A stretch of 64,000 nt of DNA from Anopheles merus (lineage: Eukaryota > Arthropoda > Insecta > Diptera > Culicidae). Every line of letters begins with the position of its first letter. The first letter of the stretch is position 1. Of the stretch, positions 10,105 to 22,928 are shown in pieces. A program made the translations under genes and the position numbers. Where the stretch lies: the NCBI RefSeq assembly GCF_017562075.2, contig NC_054084.1, forward strand, positions 20,634,389 to 20,698,388. The letters run 5' to 3'. The notes below the pieces were generated by a model, which saw only the letters and a list, made by a program, of their open reading frames with translations, searched no databases and was not told where the DNA came from.

Positions 10105-10344
10105 TTACGGCCACAATTCGCCTTTTTCTTGTAAAATATTCAGCTTAATGGATGCAAAGGTATCGATGTACATTTTTTTGAAGATTCGTATTAGTTCCTC
10201 TGGTTGTTGATCGTCCTTCAAATACTTAAGCCGCCAAGAGGATCGCTTGAACTCTATTTCTTTGTAAAATAAGTCACACAGCATGAAAGCACTGAATGAT
10301 GCCTCCTTTCCGAAACCCAGGGAAGACTTTCGTCGGCACTTACA
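10105..10344 (-). pseudogene. Unassigned coding-like fragment, C-terminal end with stop
   Basis: On the minus strand one frame is open from a TGA just upstream of about 10362 to TAA at 10107-10105. It reads GKEASFSAFMLCDLFYKEIE, then FKRSSWRLKYLKDDQQPEEL, then IRIFKKMYIDTFASIKLNIL, ending QEKGELWP. The first Met gives only 58 residues. The mix of charged, aromatic and hydrophobic residues is typical of a globular helical protein and unlike the surrounding AT-rich noise. No convincing acceptor or partner exon is visible. It may be a terminal exon, a decayed transposon gene or a retrocopy. I do not recognise the family. Confidence 0.4.
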
Positions 10345-11990
10345 GAGTTTGGGGGTTTTTAATCAAAACCCTCAAACAATTCGATTATCAATTTTCCAAA
10401 CCCAATACTCCCCCCAATGTATATACTGTTAACAACTCGGAACAAGAGTGATTACATCACACGGTCGGTTAGTAGTCGTTTGTTGGGTCGGGGATATCCG
10501 ACCTGACAACGGAGTCACAAATTATCCCAGGAGAAAACATTGGGTGTGTGTGTGTGCGCTACAGTGTTGAAGTTGGCAGAACATAAGTTTGCAAACCGAG
10601 GATTCGGGACGGTTTGGGCCAATTGAATAAATATTAATTCGACTGTATCATTCAATCGAAACCGGGGGGCGAACATAACAGGAAGCCTACAGTGGGATGC
10701 AAAAAGCAGGCATCGGTGGTGGCGGTGATGGTGAACCGCATCCTGCTCCTATCATGGTCCATCATCGCCATCCGGGTTTCGGGTCTGTTTCGGGGCCGCA
10801 TTTGTGACAAGGAAATGTATAATGATGTTTGCTGAGGTTTCTGGTCCCTGGCAATCTCCCTGCAATGTCCGGGGTTCAATGTGCTCGCGCGTACGTCCTG
10901 GGATGGGTCGTCTTTTCGCCCCTCGGGGATGGAGAATTTCACTGGAAGATGTCCAAAAGATTTCCACCGTTCTGTTGCGACACTCAACCGGAGGCGGGTG
11001 TGGAGGCTGCCGAGGCGAGGACCAATGTTCCGGTTTACAGAGAACAACTCACCCGTCCTCGCACATACACAAACACACATGGGCGCAGGCGGCACACGCA
11101 GTCCGTGTCAAGATGCCAGAACGATCACGCCCGTACACGCACCGAAAGGTGCGAATGAGCTTTGACAGAAGCGTTCGACCGTGTCCTTGGGTTGGACTGT
11201 CGGAATCACCCTACACAATCAAGCCCTTTTCGCTCGCTGCCGGTTGCTTCCCCTCGGCTCCGCCCGTGCCTGGTTGAACGATCGTAATTATACAAACGAA
11301 ACGCATCGTTACGTTGGGCCACCGCCGCCCCAGTCGCACGCCCACCATGGCGGGACGCCATGATTAAGCAAATCAAATTAATTCACGCTTCAATAGCTAC
11401 CGTGTGCTAGGCGAGATAGTCGCCGTGCAGGATGGTTCCGGTTCCTCGTATGAGTGTGTTTGTGTATGGGGAGGGAAAGGTGGGATAGCATACGCTGAGT
11501 GGCAAAACAAATATCGTCAATTAGGGCTCCAAACCGCCGTGACAAATTCCGGTTTAGGTGAGTGGATGATAAATTATTCGTGCTGCGTGATTTGATAAGC
11601 GGCCAACCTCCGGTGCGGCCCACTGCCAGGCAAAGCGGCCGAGGAGATGTACGCAGGCAAGATTAAAAGGATTTCAAGATGGGTTGCGCGTAGGCAAAAG
11701 GATTGGCTTGTACGTTCATCCCAGATAGGGAGCAAAAGGGAGAGACCGAGAGAGCACGCGCGAGCACCGTTTGTGTAATTTTTCACGAAAAATGTAATCT
11801 TTTCTGTCGCTTTGTCCCTTCTTTTCTCCAGTGGAACAAGATTATCATTTTTAGTGTTTTTGTTCAAGCATTGTGCTTCGAGTGCTTTTGTTGAAGGTTG
11901 AAAACATGATTGCAATTGTCATGGCAGCTTGAAAAGAGAAGCTAGAGCCTGCAGGTAAAAACTGTGCTAAACTGATAGGACATGGTGAGC
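10345..11990. other. GC-richer non-coding block
   Basis: Non-repetitive sequence with overlapping spurious frames on both strands at 10650-11360. CA/GT-rich stretches occur near 11050-11090. No exon pair with consistent splice sites was seen. Confidence 0.4.
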
Positions 11991-13380
11991 GAGTAATAAA
12001 TTTAGAAACATCGTTAAATTGGGTGTAACATCTTGCCCGTAATGGATGGAGGAAATCGCACTAAGATTACAAAACATCCAAAGACTTATCGATGTTTCAA
12101 CTAATAAGTCTAAGAACAGTTTGATGCATAATTCACATAAGATGAATTAATATAATATCTGGGAAATTATCTGAGTAACCTAAACGGAAAAGTTCCGAAC
12201 ACCATTATTTTAACAAGTGCTGCACACAAAATATGAATATAACTGTAAACATTCAATATTATGCACGTTTCAATAAAACGTGTGTTATAAATTATGAAAT
12301 TGAAACAGGCAGTTGCGTAATAGTATACTAAATTATTCAGAGCTTTAATTTTGAATAATTGCAGAATAATTACAGTTACAGCTTTTGTGCCGCAATATTC
12401 ATGTAAAATTTGTAACAATTTTTTTAAATTCTGTAAACTTTAAAAAAAGGACAATAATGAGCTTTTTTGGTTAGCAAAAATTGGATATTGCACAGCTTAA
12501 ATCTTTAAAGCCCATGTTGTTGGGTCAATTTATTTATAAGAGTTTACATAGATAAATTAAAATAATAATATTTTCAGCACTTGATGCACAGTCGATCTGA
12601 CTGAAGAATGTTTAAATAGCTGTTTTAATAAAGTGTTTCTTTTCTTTCGTGTGAATTAGTGTACAGTATAAAGCTTATCTTACAGTTGTTGACGATACAT
12701 TTTGGTATACATTTTTTGTTTGTCTTTATTTTTGTCTGTAAGGCAACAATTTTTCACTGGTAGTAGAAGTGGAATTATGTCAACTGTAATTTTACTTTAT
12801 GGAAACACCACAAAAACTGTGCAGTTTGGTTAAAAAAATTGAATTTAATACATTTTCAAGACATTGTTTGAACCTCAAAATACATGCCAAAACTGCCAAA
12901 ATGGGCATAATGTTGATATATTTTAAATATTATGAAAAGGAAGATGAATTATCTACTTACTTCATTACTGATTAAATAAAACGATTGACTTATAGTCGAA
13001 AATTGAAGCCTTGGAGACAAAAATTGATGCGGACTGTCAAAAATTGAAGCCCTTAGTTAGCGAAGAGGCAAACATTGTGACACGCAGTCAAAAATGGGTG
13101 CCTTAGCGACAAAACCAGGTGAGTTAGACCCTGAAGAATTAGGTGAGTTCCAAAATTTAGCGGAAACTGTAATTTACAGATCAGAAATTCAAACATCAAT
13201 GGATTTTGCCAATCAATTGTAGCTATCGAAGTAAAATAATTCTGCTTTATAACATGTTTTATATGAAATTTTCCCTTAAGAATTCAGAAACAGAGCATTA
13301 ACCGACTTCTAAAACTATCTAAAATAGTTTTGAAGCGAATCTGATTGAGTGAAGAATAAGCCAAAAAGAAAGCAATAAAT
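11990..13380. other. AT-rich block, no gene seen
   Basis: The text is strongly AT-rich. A degenerate three-unit repeat occurs at 12995-13113: each unit contains GTC(A/G)AAAATTGAAGCC-like text and two are followed by GACAAAA. Nothing else is recognisable. Confidence 0.4.
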
Positions 13381-13519
13381 AATTCTTCTATTTGGCGTAA
13401 CGTCCTACGCGAACACGGCGGTATATACAGGCTTTCGAGACTTAATTCATTACCACGCAGCTGAATAGTCAATCCTTGCAACGGTCGTTCGAGTTGACGA
13501 CTGTACCACGGGACCGACC
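13381..13519 (-). mobile_element. tRNA-derived SINE, shortened copy
   Basis: Read on the minus strand it begins GGTCGGTCCCGTGGTACAGT, then CGTCAACTCGAACGAC, followed by the ATTGACTATTCAGCTGCGTGG region, TCTCGAAAGCCTGTATATA and a short AAGAA tail. The box B region (GGTTCAANCC) is missing, which suggests an internal deletion. It belongs to the same subfamily as the copies at 19845 and 42033. Confidence 0.75.
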
Positions 13520-13544
13520 CAAAGCAATAAATATTTTGCTTAGA

Positions 13545-13829
13545 TAATAAAAAAGACGTCCCAGGTCCTTTGTTAATGAGAACAGGCATACCTTATATGG
13601 AGGCAACGAACCGTTACCATCTATGACAAGGCAATTCAATACTTGGTTTAGTTACTTTGATTTTAATTTAATATCCAACGGACTTAAAGAGAATATTTTG
13701 TTTATTTTCAATCTTGCCGACAACGGATCAAGACGGATGTGGGGGGAATTATTTAAGGAGGAAAACGATAAATTAATCATTGACGAAATATTAAACCTGT
13801 TAAAAGGCATATTAAAAGGCGTTGAGTGA
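13545..13829 (+). CDS. Hypothetical open frame, possible terminal exon, with AATAAA downstream
   Basis: One frame is open from about 13545 to TGA at 13827-13829, with ATG at 13623 giving 68 residues. It reads RRPRSFVNENRHTLYGGNEP upstream of the Met, then MTRQFNTWFSYFDFNLISNG, then LKENILFIFNLADNGSRRMW, ending in an acidic/basic helix with LLKGILKGVE. AATAAA occurs at 13880-13885, about 50 nt past the stop, as in a 3'-terminal exon. No family is recognised and no upstream exon is visible because a SINE abuts the region. It could equally be chance or a relic of a mobile gene. Confidence 0.3.
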
Positions 13830-16800
13830 GTAAAACAAATTAAGACCGTTGTTTGAATTCAGGACCAATCTAGTGATTTAATAAAAATTGTACGTGGGCT
13901 TTTCCAATACTGGACACAGATTAATCTCCGCTTGAGCCTTTGCTGCACCTAGCAGTAGGTCGTTTGGTTTGTTAATTTTCTAACAAACTGAAGCAATTTC
14001 ATCTAAATCAACTCAAAATCAACGCCAGCGCACAAACCAAACCTTGTAATTGAATTATTCTTTCTTCGCAAATTCAATATTCCCAGCCCAATTTGAGGCA
14101 ACTCTGTCAGAGCCTGTCTGTCGCATCGAAGTGCCAACAAAGAAACCATGGCGATGCCAGTGACGACGACGACGCGTCGTTTGCACCAAAAGTGAGGAAA
14201 AGGCATCATTAATCACCTTACTTTAATGAATGGCATTCTTCCAGCGGCAGGAAACTATCGTGCCTTAGCGCGCCAAAAAGCCAAGCACAAGCCTGCACCA
14301 CGTTTGTTCTCATTATATTCGGGTCTGGCTGCTGGCCCGGCGAGCTTTCATTCTCATTTGCTAATTCACGAAAAATTGCTTCAAATCCAGACGCACCAGA
14401 CACACAATACACACACACAAACACCGATGGCAGTTAGAATCGGATCCGCTACAAAGCAACTTTTTGCCATTACACGGTTTCCAGCAAAAAGCAAGCAAAA
14501 GTCGTGCTTCCGTGGGCAGCAGGAACCAGTTGACAGTTTGATTATTTCTCCTTCCTGGCCCTCGGGGAGGGGGGTGTGGGGGTGGGTGAGGGGGTTCGGT
14601 AGGCGCACAATTCCACCATTCTATTGCCGGCAATCGCGCAAATCGAAAAATCTGAATGAAGATATTTGAAGAATGATTTCCGTGGGAGGGGGAAAACCCC
14701 CATCAATGGATACTTCTCGGTGAACGAATTTCACTGGAATTCTTTTGTCGCTCTTTCTCTTTGCCCTACTCCACCCCCTTTTCGCGTCGAACCTTTTCCC
14801 ATTGTCATATACCCTTGCATTGAAATGCTTTTCCCTTTTCACTTTCGATTGCTGCGGCTGGCTGGCTGGCTCGATTGTCAGCTGGAGCAGTGGCAGGCGA
14901 AGCACAAAACAGAAGCTGTCAGCTTCATTCCCCTCCCGTTTCCCTCCATCCCCTCTCCAACAGGTACCGCAATTGCTTTGGCAATGCGCCTCCATCGCTG
15001 AGCTCCGCCGTTTTTGTACCGGCGGTTGGTTAATGAACCATTTTTCTCTTTTGTCCGAGCGGCGGCGGCGGCGGTAGGCCTCCAAAGACACCGAAATTGA
15101 CAAATCGATCAAGAAAAAAAAATTGCGAACGAAAGAGAGAAGCGTACGTGGTGAAGGGCCAAATAAATTGTCGTTCCGCCTCACACACATACACACACGC
15201 ATCCAATCAACTGTTCACCATCAAAACCACCGAAATTGTGCGTGAATCATGAATAACAAAACCACCCACAGACACACACGCACATGTGTGTACCACAGGG
15301 CACATACCGGAGACAAAAGGCCGGCCGAAATAAAGATGACGAATGCCCGGACGACAAAGTGCGTTCCCGGTCGCCGGCTTCCGTTCGGCGCGAGCCGCTT
15401 CCTTCCGGATACATTTTGAATGAAATTTGTCTCCGCAAGTGATCGACATCGACACATGCAGGTCTAAAAAGGGGGACCCATATGCGCATGGTGGGGTGTG
15501 GTAAAGTGGAGAAGAAACACGCACAGACCCCGACAGAGGATGAACGTCTTGCGAAACGTGCGAACAATATGAATTGTAAGCGCAAGACAGCAGCAGCAGC
15601 AGTAAGGAAGCGTAATAAAATGCCGATTTAATAAAATGTTTATTTATTGAAACGCATTGTATAGAAGGAAGGAAGGAATAAGAAGCAGAAAAAGAAGAAG
15701 AAGAAGAAGAAGAAGAAAGGACGCGTTTCAGAGTCTTGTGTTCGTTTTCGCTTTGTGTCAAAAAACCGGCGACGATCTTCCGAACTTCGTTCGGATGTTG
15801 TGAAGCATCACCCGGGGCTAGTAGACCCGGGGAAAGGAAATGCCACCTTCTTCACCCATCACCCCCGCTGCCAAAACAGACCACCCTTTGCTTGGGGTAA
15901 CCATCGAGTACAGTACATGCAGGAATGGCGCTATTCTTGGCGGTTTTTTTCTCCAACCACTCTCTTTCTCTCTCGCTCTCTCTTGTACGAGGTGAATCCT
16001 GCCCTCCGGGGGCGGCCATCTTGTGTTGTCTGTGCTGTTCGCAATTCGTGACTTCCTTCCCTTGCTTGCGAGGGGCTGTCATCTGAGGGAGGACGGATTC
16101 CTACGATCACCACTGCGAAGGAACGATGATGATGGAACGCAGCCCGAAGCCTGGCTAGAGCTAGCTGATTATTTTTGCCCTCCCCTCGGTTGGACCTTCC
16201 CATCGCCTAGCCTCTTCCACACACTGCTCCAACGATTCCAAATTCAGTCACGTGCAGTGGTGGTCCAGTTTTAATGCTTCGCTGCGAAGCTCGGGGTACG
16301 AGACGATGAACCCGCACTCTCCTCGCGTGGCTGCTGTGTGTATGAGCGTAGTTGAGCAGAAAGGGAGGTGTGTGCGGTTAGCAAAAGCGGTTCGGTTCGG
16401 ACGGACCTTCACAGAGCGCGATCGAGCACCGTGGGCGACACCGGGGCAGCCTGTGCACTGTGCCCGGGAAATGTAGTAATTTTCGAGCTCGTTGGATAGC
16501 AATAGGAACTAAAATGGACGAATTTTTGCCATCACCTACCCACCCACCCACAGGAAGCGAACGTTGCAATGGAGGAGCGATGATGTCAGCAAATACATAC
16601 ACTCACTACATGAGCGGCACACATAATGGGGATACAAACACACACACACACACATATGGCGATTGTCGCTTGTGGCACACGGTGAACATACTACGTTCTG
16701 AACTGACATTCCCTCGCGCAAGGAAGGAAGGTTTTGGACGGCGCGGGGCCCTTTTTGTGTTCGAGTAGAAACTCCCGCTACCAGGAATTGGGGGCCGATG

Positions 16801-17760
16801 ACCGGGTTGGGATGTTACTGATGCTGCAGCAGGACGTAGGGTTGCTATTGCCGGGCCGTCCGCCCGGGACAGTCGGTGAAAAACGAGGCCTGAATGCAAT
16901 TGTGACAGGCATGCTTGGGGGAAATCGTATGACGAAGGACCAAAAAAATGACATCGAATTAGGCGGTAGCAATCGTTGCGGAGGTCGGTTTAGAACGAGT
17001 GAGAGGTGGCGAGAGGAGGAAAGGTAGTTTGGAACTTCAGCCTCAAACCACCATCTTTGCCGTGTGGTTTTTCCTTCCCTGTCCAAGGCACTCGAAAACC
17101 ACATTTGAGCGGTCCTCTCGGCGGCGGCAGTGGTGGTGGTGCTAGAAGTTTGTGTGCGCCACTCAGTGCGCTGACCAAAACACATTTTACTCCATCGGAA
17201 ATACGCACCAGTGGCCAGAGGGGGTGTGTGTGTGTGTGTGCGCGCGAGGAAGAGAGTGAAGGGCTCGGTGGGAAATGGGTCAGAAAACTTGTTATCGGCG
17301 GGCATAATTATGAGTGAAAACTATTTCCATCCACCAAGCGATGAAGAAATGTCTAGAGCGCAACTTCCTGCTTGTTTTCCTGCTATTACCCCTCCAGTAG
17401 AGATGGGGAGAAGAAGCAAGAGGGAAAGATTTTGCATTCGTATGATCCAATTCCAGTGTTGGAAAAGGTCAGCCCTCCAACACGGTGGTGTGCTCGTCAC
17501 CAGTGCTCGTCTAGTGGTAGTACATTTAGTATGCTTTTTTTCCTCCTCCGTTTGCTTTCATAGGGAAAGCGTGGAAAGACGCAGACAGGAAGGGAGAAAA
17601 GTTCAGAAAGCGCGTCCGGAAATGATGGGAAGGGGGAAGCCAAAACATAGGAAAGCTGCATAACGGATTGAGCATAACGGCACTGGGCAGGGGATAGAAA
17701 CGACGACGAGCTAGAAACTGTTCGCTTCCATCACACTGTGGCACTCTATCGCTTCGTTTA

Positions 17761-17806
<46 letters not shown>

Positions 17807-18240
17807 CTCCCTCTCTCATGTTTGAGTTATCATAGCTTTAATATTCAATAGAATTGCAGTTCCATTTTGAGCAGGACACGTTGAGAGCCATTAAGTCAAA
17901 TCTAACAGTATTAAGCAGGTTGGTTGACGTGCCACCAGAAGATGGCGGAGGATCGTTGCGGGAAATGGTTTTGAGTAGATGGGGCAGGGAATGAAAACTT
18001 ATTTCCAGCGACAAAATGATAAAAAATCATTTCCCGTGTTCGGCGGTGTGATGCTGATGCACGCTGAGATAAGAAAGTTAGCCTTGCCGTTGGACAAAGT
18101 GCAAGTGAGCTGCAGGGCTGGCTGACTGACTGGGTGACGAAAACTAATTGAGTTTTATTCGGCGCTAGCTTTCTCGCTGGAAGCGAGCTTATTTGGTGCA
18201 TTGAACAGGAACGCAATCGGGTTGTGAAGGTTGTCCGGGA
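13830..18240. other. GC-richer non-coding block
   Basis: 4.4 kb with no transposon-like sequence and no supported exon. It has many overlapping frames without domain content, a (GAA)n tract at 15691-15717, CA-rich text at 16637-16655 and a (CT)n tract at 17766-17802. It could hold regulatory sequence or untranslated exons. Confidence 0.4.
17766..17802. repeat. (CT)n microsatellite
   Basis: About 37 bp of uninterrupted CT dinucleotides. Confidence 0.95.
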
Positions 18241-18913
18241 GGTAAAATGGATAATAAATGTATTCGGAGCATTATATTTTAATTGAGTAGGTAAACTGTA
18301 AGCTAAAGTGTAAATGTATTAGGTATTAATGAGTGTGGAAGGATGGATATTTGTGAAATATTTTCAAAAAAAGGAAGAATGTTTAAAGTATGGAAAAAAG
18401 ATAATAATTTATCAGTAGGTTGATCTGCAATCAGGTTCAAAATTACATTTAACCATGATTAGAAAGTCGGCTCTTAGGTATGAATTTGCCCCCTTCTGCC
18501 ATTCTTACGGCTGATGTGCTTTACAGGGTTTACAAGTCATAAATAAATGCCACCAAATCTTTTACAGTAGCTCAAGATTCGTTTTTCACTGTCAAACGTT
18601 AGTTTGATGCATTAACAGCATCTCAATATGATTTTTCAGATACTCAAAATAGTTTTTTTAGAAGCTTTTATGCATCCTTTTGTATGCGTTATGCATTTTG
18701 TAGCGCATTATCAAACACGGATTTAGAAATTATTTAATGAAATGTAATGTTACGCGTAGTTTGGCGTTATATTAATTAAATAAATTATAAATGGGGTTTA
18801 TTGGGGTTGAAAAATGCAATGACCATTAGCTCATATACACACAGTGAAGCGTGTAAAAATCAGATTGGGGCTGTGAAAATAGCTGCCAACTGTGGGGACT
18901 TTCACAATACTAG
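18240..18913. other. AT-rich block, nothing recognised
   Basis: AT-rich text without an open frame of note, leading into the dispersed repeat at 18917. Confidence 0.4.
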
Positions 18914-18916
18914 CAG

Positions 18917-19503
18917 GTTTTTTTTTATATGGAGTTTGACAGTTGCAGGCTGAAATCATGTCAACACTCTATACAAGCCACACACAAAACGAGTCTGCGA
19001 TTTTCTAGATTATTTAAGCCTTAAAGCTAGAATCAGATTCGAGTACCTGCTCGAAAAAAAGGTCATAACAAGGTCGTGTTTTCATTTTTTTAAATTGATC
19101 TCTAAAGAGACTTTGAGCCTTTTGGCTTCATTCGCCTCTTTGTGTTCATTTATCCCAAGGTGCTTTAAAGAGATCAGATGGTGGAATCTAGAATCCCAGT
19201 ATGACCAAGTGGTCTCATAGACTGTTTTTATAACTATATAATTTTAACGTCACTTTTTGACAGGACAGGCTAAAACTTTTGCTCAAGCAGTCTTCCTAGT
19301 AGCTTGAAGAATATACAAAACTTTTCTTAAATCTTCATTCAGAAGCAGAAGTGATAAAAATCAACCTTCTAAATACATATACCTTGGGATAAGCCCACCT
19401 GTATACTCTACCCACATTGATAGCTGCTCGAAAACTGCTTTACAATGCAAAGAGTTGATAGGCTGCAATTTCAGCCTACAATCTTAAAAGGGAAAGGGGC
19501 GGC
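18917..19503 (+). mobile_element. Dispersed repeat, copy 1 (about 0.6 kb, family not named)
   Basis: It shares extended similarity with 46716-47128 in the same orientation. Shared text includes GGAGTTTGACAGTTG, ATGTCAACACTC, CCACACACAAAAC, TGGTGGAATCTAGAATC, CGTCACTTTTTGAC, GTAGCTTGA and a closing TTTCAGCCTACRATCT with GGAAAGGGGC. The word GGCTGAAAT near the start and its complement near the end suggest subterminal inverted repeats. No coding capacity is seen, so it is probably a non-autonomous element. Confidence 0.7.
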
Positions 19504-19844
19504 CTGTTATAGATCAATTGAACTTCATAGTATTAAAAGTGGAAAAAAGTGGATGTGCTGCTACTAAACAGCCAATCATTTGTTAAATTATTCAATAAAT
19601 GATAAATGAAATTTTAATTGGAATATTACTCTTAGATATATTATTCCAATTTAACGTTGATTCAAGTGCAGACATAAAATTTTCGTTATTTTTTGTGATC
19701 AGATGACGTTGTAATCCCCCAAAACTCCCGCCAATAACCATCAGAACTGCTGAGCTGAAAAGCTTTTTTTCCAAACTTTAATCTAATCTAAGCTTTCTTT
19801 AATCTTTAATTAATCTAAGCAATTAAAACTTGAAACATTCACGG
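19504..19844. other. AT-rich spacer, nothing recognised
   Basis: AT-rich sequence between the dispersed repeat and a SINE; a repeated TTTAATCTAATCTAAGC motif occurs near 19775-19825. Confidence 0.4.
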
Positions 19845-20001
19845 ATTTGCCTGTCTATAAAGGCTTTCGAGTCTTATCTAGTACCACGTAGCCGGATAGT
19901 CAGCCCTTGCTACGGAGGAACGGTTCATTTTTGGCTTGGGAATCCACGACGGAAATATTGTTAAGTCGCGCGAGTTGACAACTGTACCACGGGACCGACC
20001 C
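19845..20001 (-). mobile_element. tRNA-derived SINE copy
   Basis: On the minus strand it starts GGGTCGGTCCCGTGGTACAG, then TTGTCAACTCGCGCGACTTA, then ACAATATTTCCGTCGTGGATTCCCAAGCC (degenerate box B), CGTAGCAAGGGCTGACTATCC, and ends near GACTCGAAAGCCTTTATAGAC. The copy is diverged but nearly full length for this short subfamily. Confidence 0.75.
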
Positions 20002-20149
20002 TCAAAATGCATTACATTTAATATTATAACTTTAATATTGTGTGTTTTATCTTTTTATAAGCATCCCACTATCTTATCCAACTCAGCTTACACAAATGCA
20101 CATTAAACTAATTTCTGAGTAGCTTAAAATGCATCACAAAACAGCAAAA

Positions 20150-22680
20150 ACTCTTCAAACTGAAAAAACAACACCAAACTGCGGTCCACTGTGCGCTGAA
20201 GGGAGTGGATGAGAGTTTAGTGTGCTGCATCCACTAATCTGCGGTTGCACCAGTTCTGCCAGAACGGAAATCAACCTGCCCATTCGATGGCGGAAGTGTG
20301 CAACCGAACGAGCGGGTTTTTTCGGTAATCCAAAGCAAACCTGGTACAAACAAATAGAGAAAAAACAACAACTGCTACTACCAAGTAGTTGGAAGAGTGT
20401 TTTTCCAAACCACCTAAACCCCCTTTCACTCCAATCATTTGGGTTCATTTTCTGAAAGGTATGTTTGAATTCATTCCTTTCCAAAAAAGCAGGATTACGG
20501 CTCCGTTGGCTTCCCTTTGTCGGAATGGGGTCACACAACTGTAGGCAAGGGTATTAAAATGGCAAATTGAAAAACCATTAACAATAAGGCACACACACAC
20601 AAGCACATACGAAAACTGACATAAGTCAGTAAGCATTTGTCCTGTTCGGTTCGGTGGCCCTTCCGGTGTCATGTCCCACCCGTTCCTCAGACTGGCACAA
20701 AACACCTGAGCACCACCGTTCCTGCAGGCAATGTTCCAATGCGCAGCTTCTTGCCTGGTCAAAGGACGCAAAAAAAAACTTGAGGCAAAGGCAATTTGTG
20801 GCAAAAGGCTCTATCGAGCTGGCCTGCCTTCCTTCTTCTTCAACTATCTATCGTAGCCGGGGTAACGTTTTGTCGAACGTGTTGTATCGTATATCGTCGC
20901 GTCTGTCCCCTTGTCTGGACCGCTCTGGCAAAGTCGCAAACTTTCTCCATTAAACTTCGGCAAATGAAATAAGCGAAAGAGGGACGAGCGCGCACGAGCT
21001 GGCCAACACGGACATGGCAAACGGTACAAAAAAAACGAGGATCCGTTTATGGGATTGTTTCAAAAGTTCCAGATCGGAACATACTCACAGCATGGTGGTG
21101 TGGTTGGACTGCCTTCTTGCTCAGCTTTGTGCCCCCCTTTTCACAAAACCCACATGTTAACGCTAACAGCCTCCCCCTAACTGCATGAAATAAGCCTTCC
21201 GGTCGCCGACGGACCCGGACCCGAACCGCTCGGCACAAAGTTCTTTTATGCGAGTCAACATTTATTGCCATCGCGCGCTGACAATGTTTCTGTGTTTCGC
21301 TTTTCCGGTTTGCACCGGTGGTGTGATGGCGTAATTTAATGGGCTTTTCTGCTGCTTTTTATTTAACTTTTTTTTGTTGTTGTTGTTGTTGTTGCGTTCG
21401 TTTGCCACCCGTCCGCTCTGCTTGTTATGTTTATTTCCACTCATGAGCGTAAATGCTACGTCAAAACAGGCGACAAAAGCGCCGCACGGGGGAAATTGCG
21501 TGAAATGAGCGCGAAAAGCAAGCGCCACCAAGAATGCGCCCCGGCGGGCGGGCTGCTGCCAGCTTTTGCGGTAAACAAATAATAAAAAGTGAGTCGTGCT
21601 TTGCAAAGAGGAAGGGGTAAGCGAACGGCAAAATAAACAAGTCTTCCGAGCGCCCGAAACACACACACAGAATGGCGCCCAGGAAGCGGAGCTCTGTTGT
21701 GTTGTAACATAATTTTAGATCTCATTCTTTTTTCTTTTTTTTTTTGTTGTTGCTACCGCTCAACCCCTTATCGGGTGGTTTATATTTTTTGTATTTTTTG
21801 TATGCCATATTTTGGCTTTGTTTACTTCACTGTTGGTAATCGAGAGGCTGAGAAGTAATAGTAAGGATTTTTTAGCGCGCTTAGCCTCCTCCATTCCAGC
21901 TCCCAGCTCCGCTACAGTAAGTCGATTTTCACCAAATTAGTGCCGTTGGGTTGGGGTGCCAGGGCAGGGGGAATGTAAACAACACAACTAATCAGCGCTC
22001 GAGAGCGCAAGGACTCCCGGTGAATGGCAGCATCGCGTGCGCCTATCACCGTCGGAGCGGTGTTTGGATCAGATAGCGCGCACCGATAGCACGCACGTTC
22101 GCACAATTTTGTGCGTTGAAGAAGGCCATGGTCATGCTGCTGAGCCTGCTGCGATGCTTTTGTTTGCACCCGTGAGGAAACAGAATCATCACTATACATG
22201 CGCCCACCTTCATACCCATTGAGTTTTGCGGGGGACACGAGAAGAGGAAGCGAAGGCATCCAACGAGTAGGTTAGCGCGGCAACAGTGAATGCCAGGCTT
22301 TAGTAGTATTTACTTTTCCGACATTTTTACGAGCGTGCGCAACGAGCATTTTTTTATGATTCATTTTTTTGCACTTCGCACGCGGCATGGTTTTAACCCT
22401 TGCACGCTCGGACGGAGCTTTTGGAGCATATTTTACGAATTTTTACGGCACTCGGTATCGGTGCGTTCGGTAGCGGCTGCGTGAGGCCACTCGTGAGGGG
22501 CAGCAAGCATAAACGCACGCATAAAATGGGCATAAGTGTGAAAAGTAAAGATAATTGGGCAAATATAAGGCGAGAACAGCTTGTGGTTTTTGGTGCTGAA
22601 ATGTTGCAATGACTGTTTGGTCAACGGCGCAGTTAGAACGATGATAAAACAATCAATAACGCATTGTTATACGATCGAAT
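20150..22680. other. GC-richer non-coding block
   Basis: No supported exon. It contains a CA-rich stretch near 20590-20605 and a (GTT)n tract at 21374-21395. Many overlapping frames occur on both strands; none shows domain content. Confidence 0.4.
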
Positions 22681-22928
22681 TGTTTTATATCTCTTTTATT
22701 TTGTAAACTTTTATTTTATTTTATCCCTTTTTTCATCTATGTATGATTTGTGAGTGGTTTAATGACAAATAATGTTAATATTGGAATGGATGCATTGACA
22801 GTTTATTTAGTAAAATATTCTTAAAATATATTAAAACCACTTTAAGTCCTTGCTAATGCCGATATAATGTATTTAAATGTTTTCATCAATTAACTGTTCT
22901 GTTATTTTTTCCCAGTTCATATGATTTG

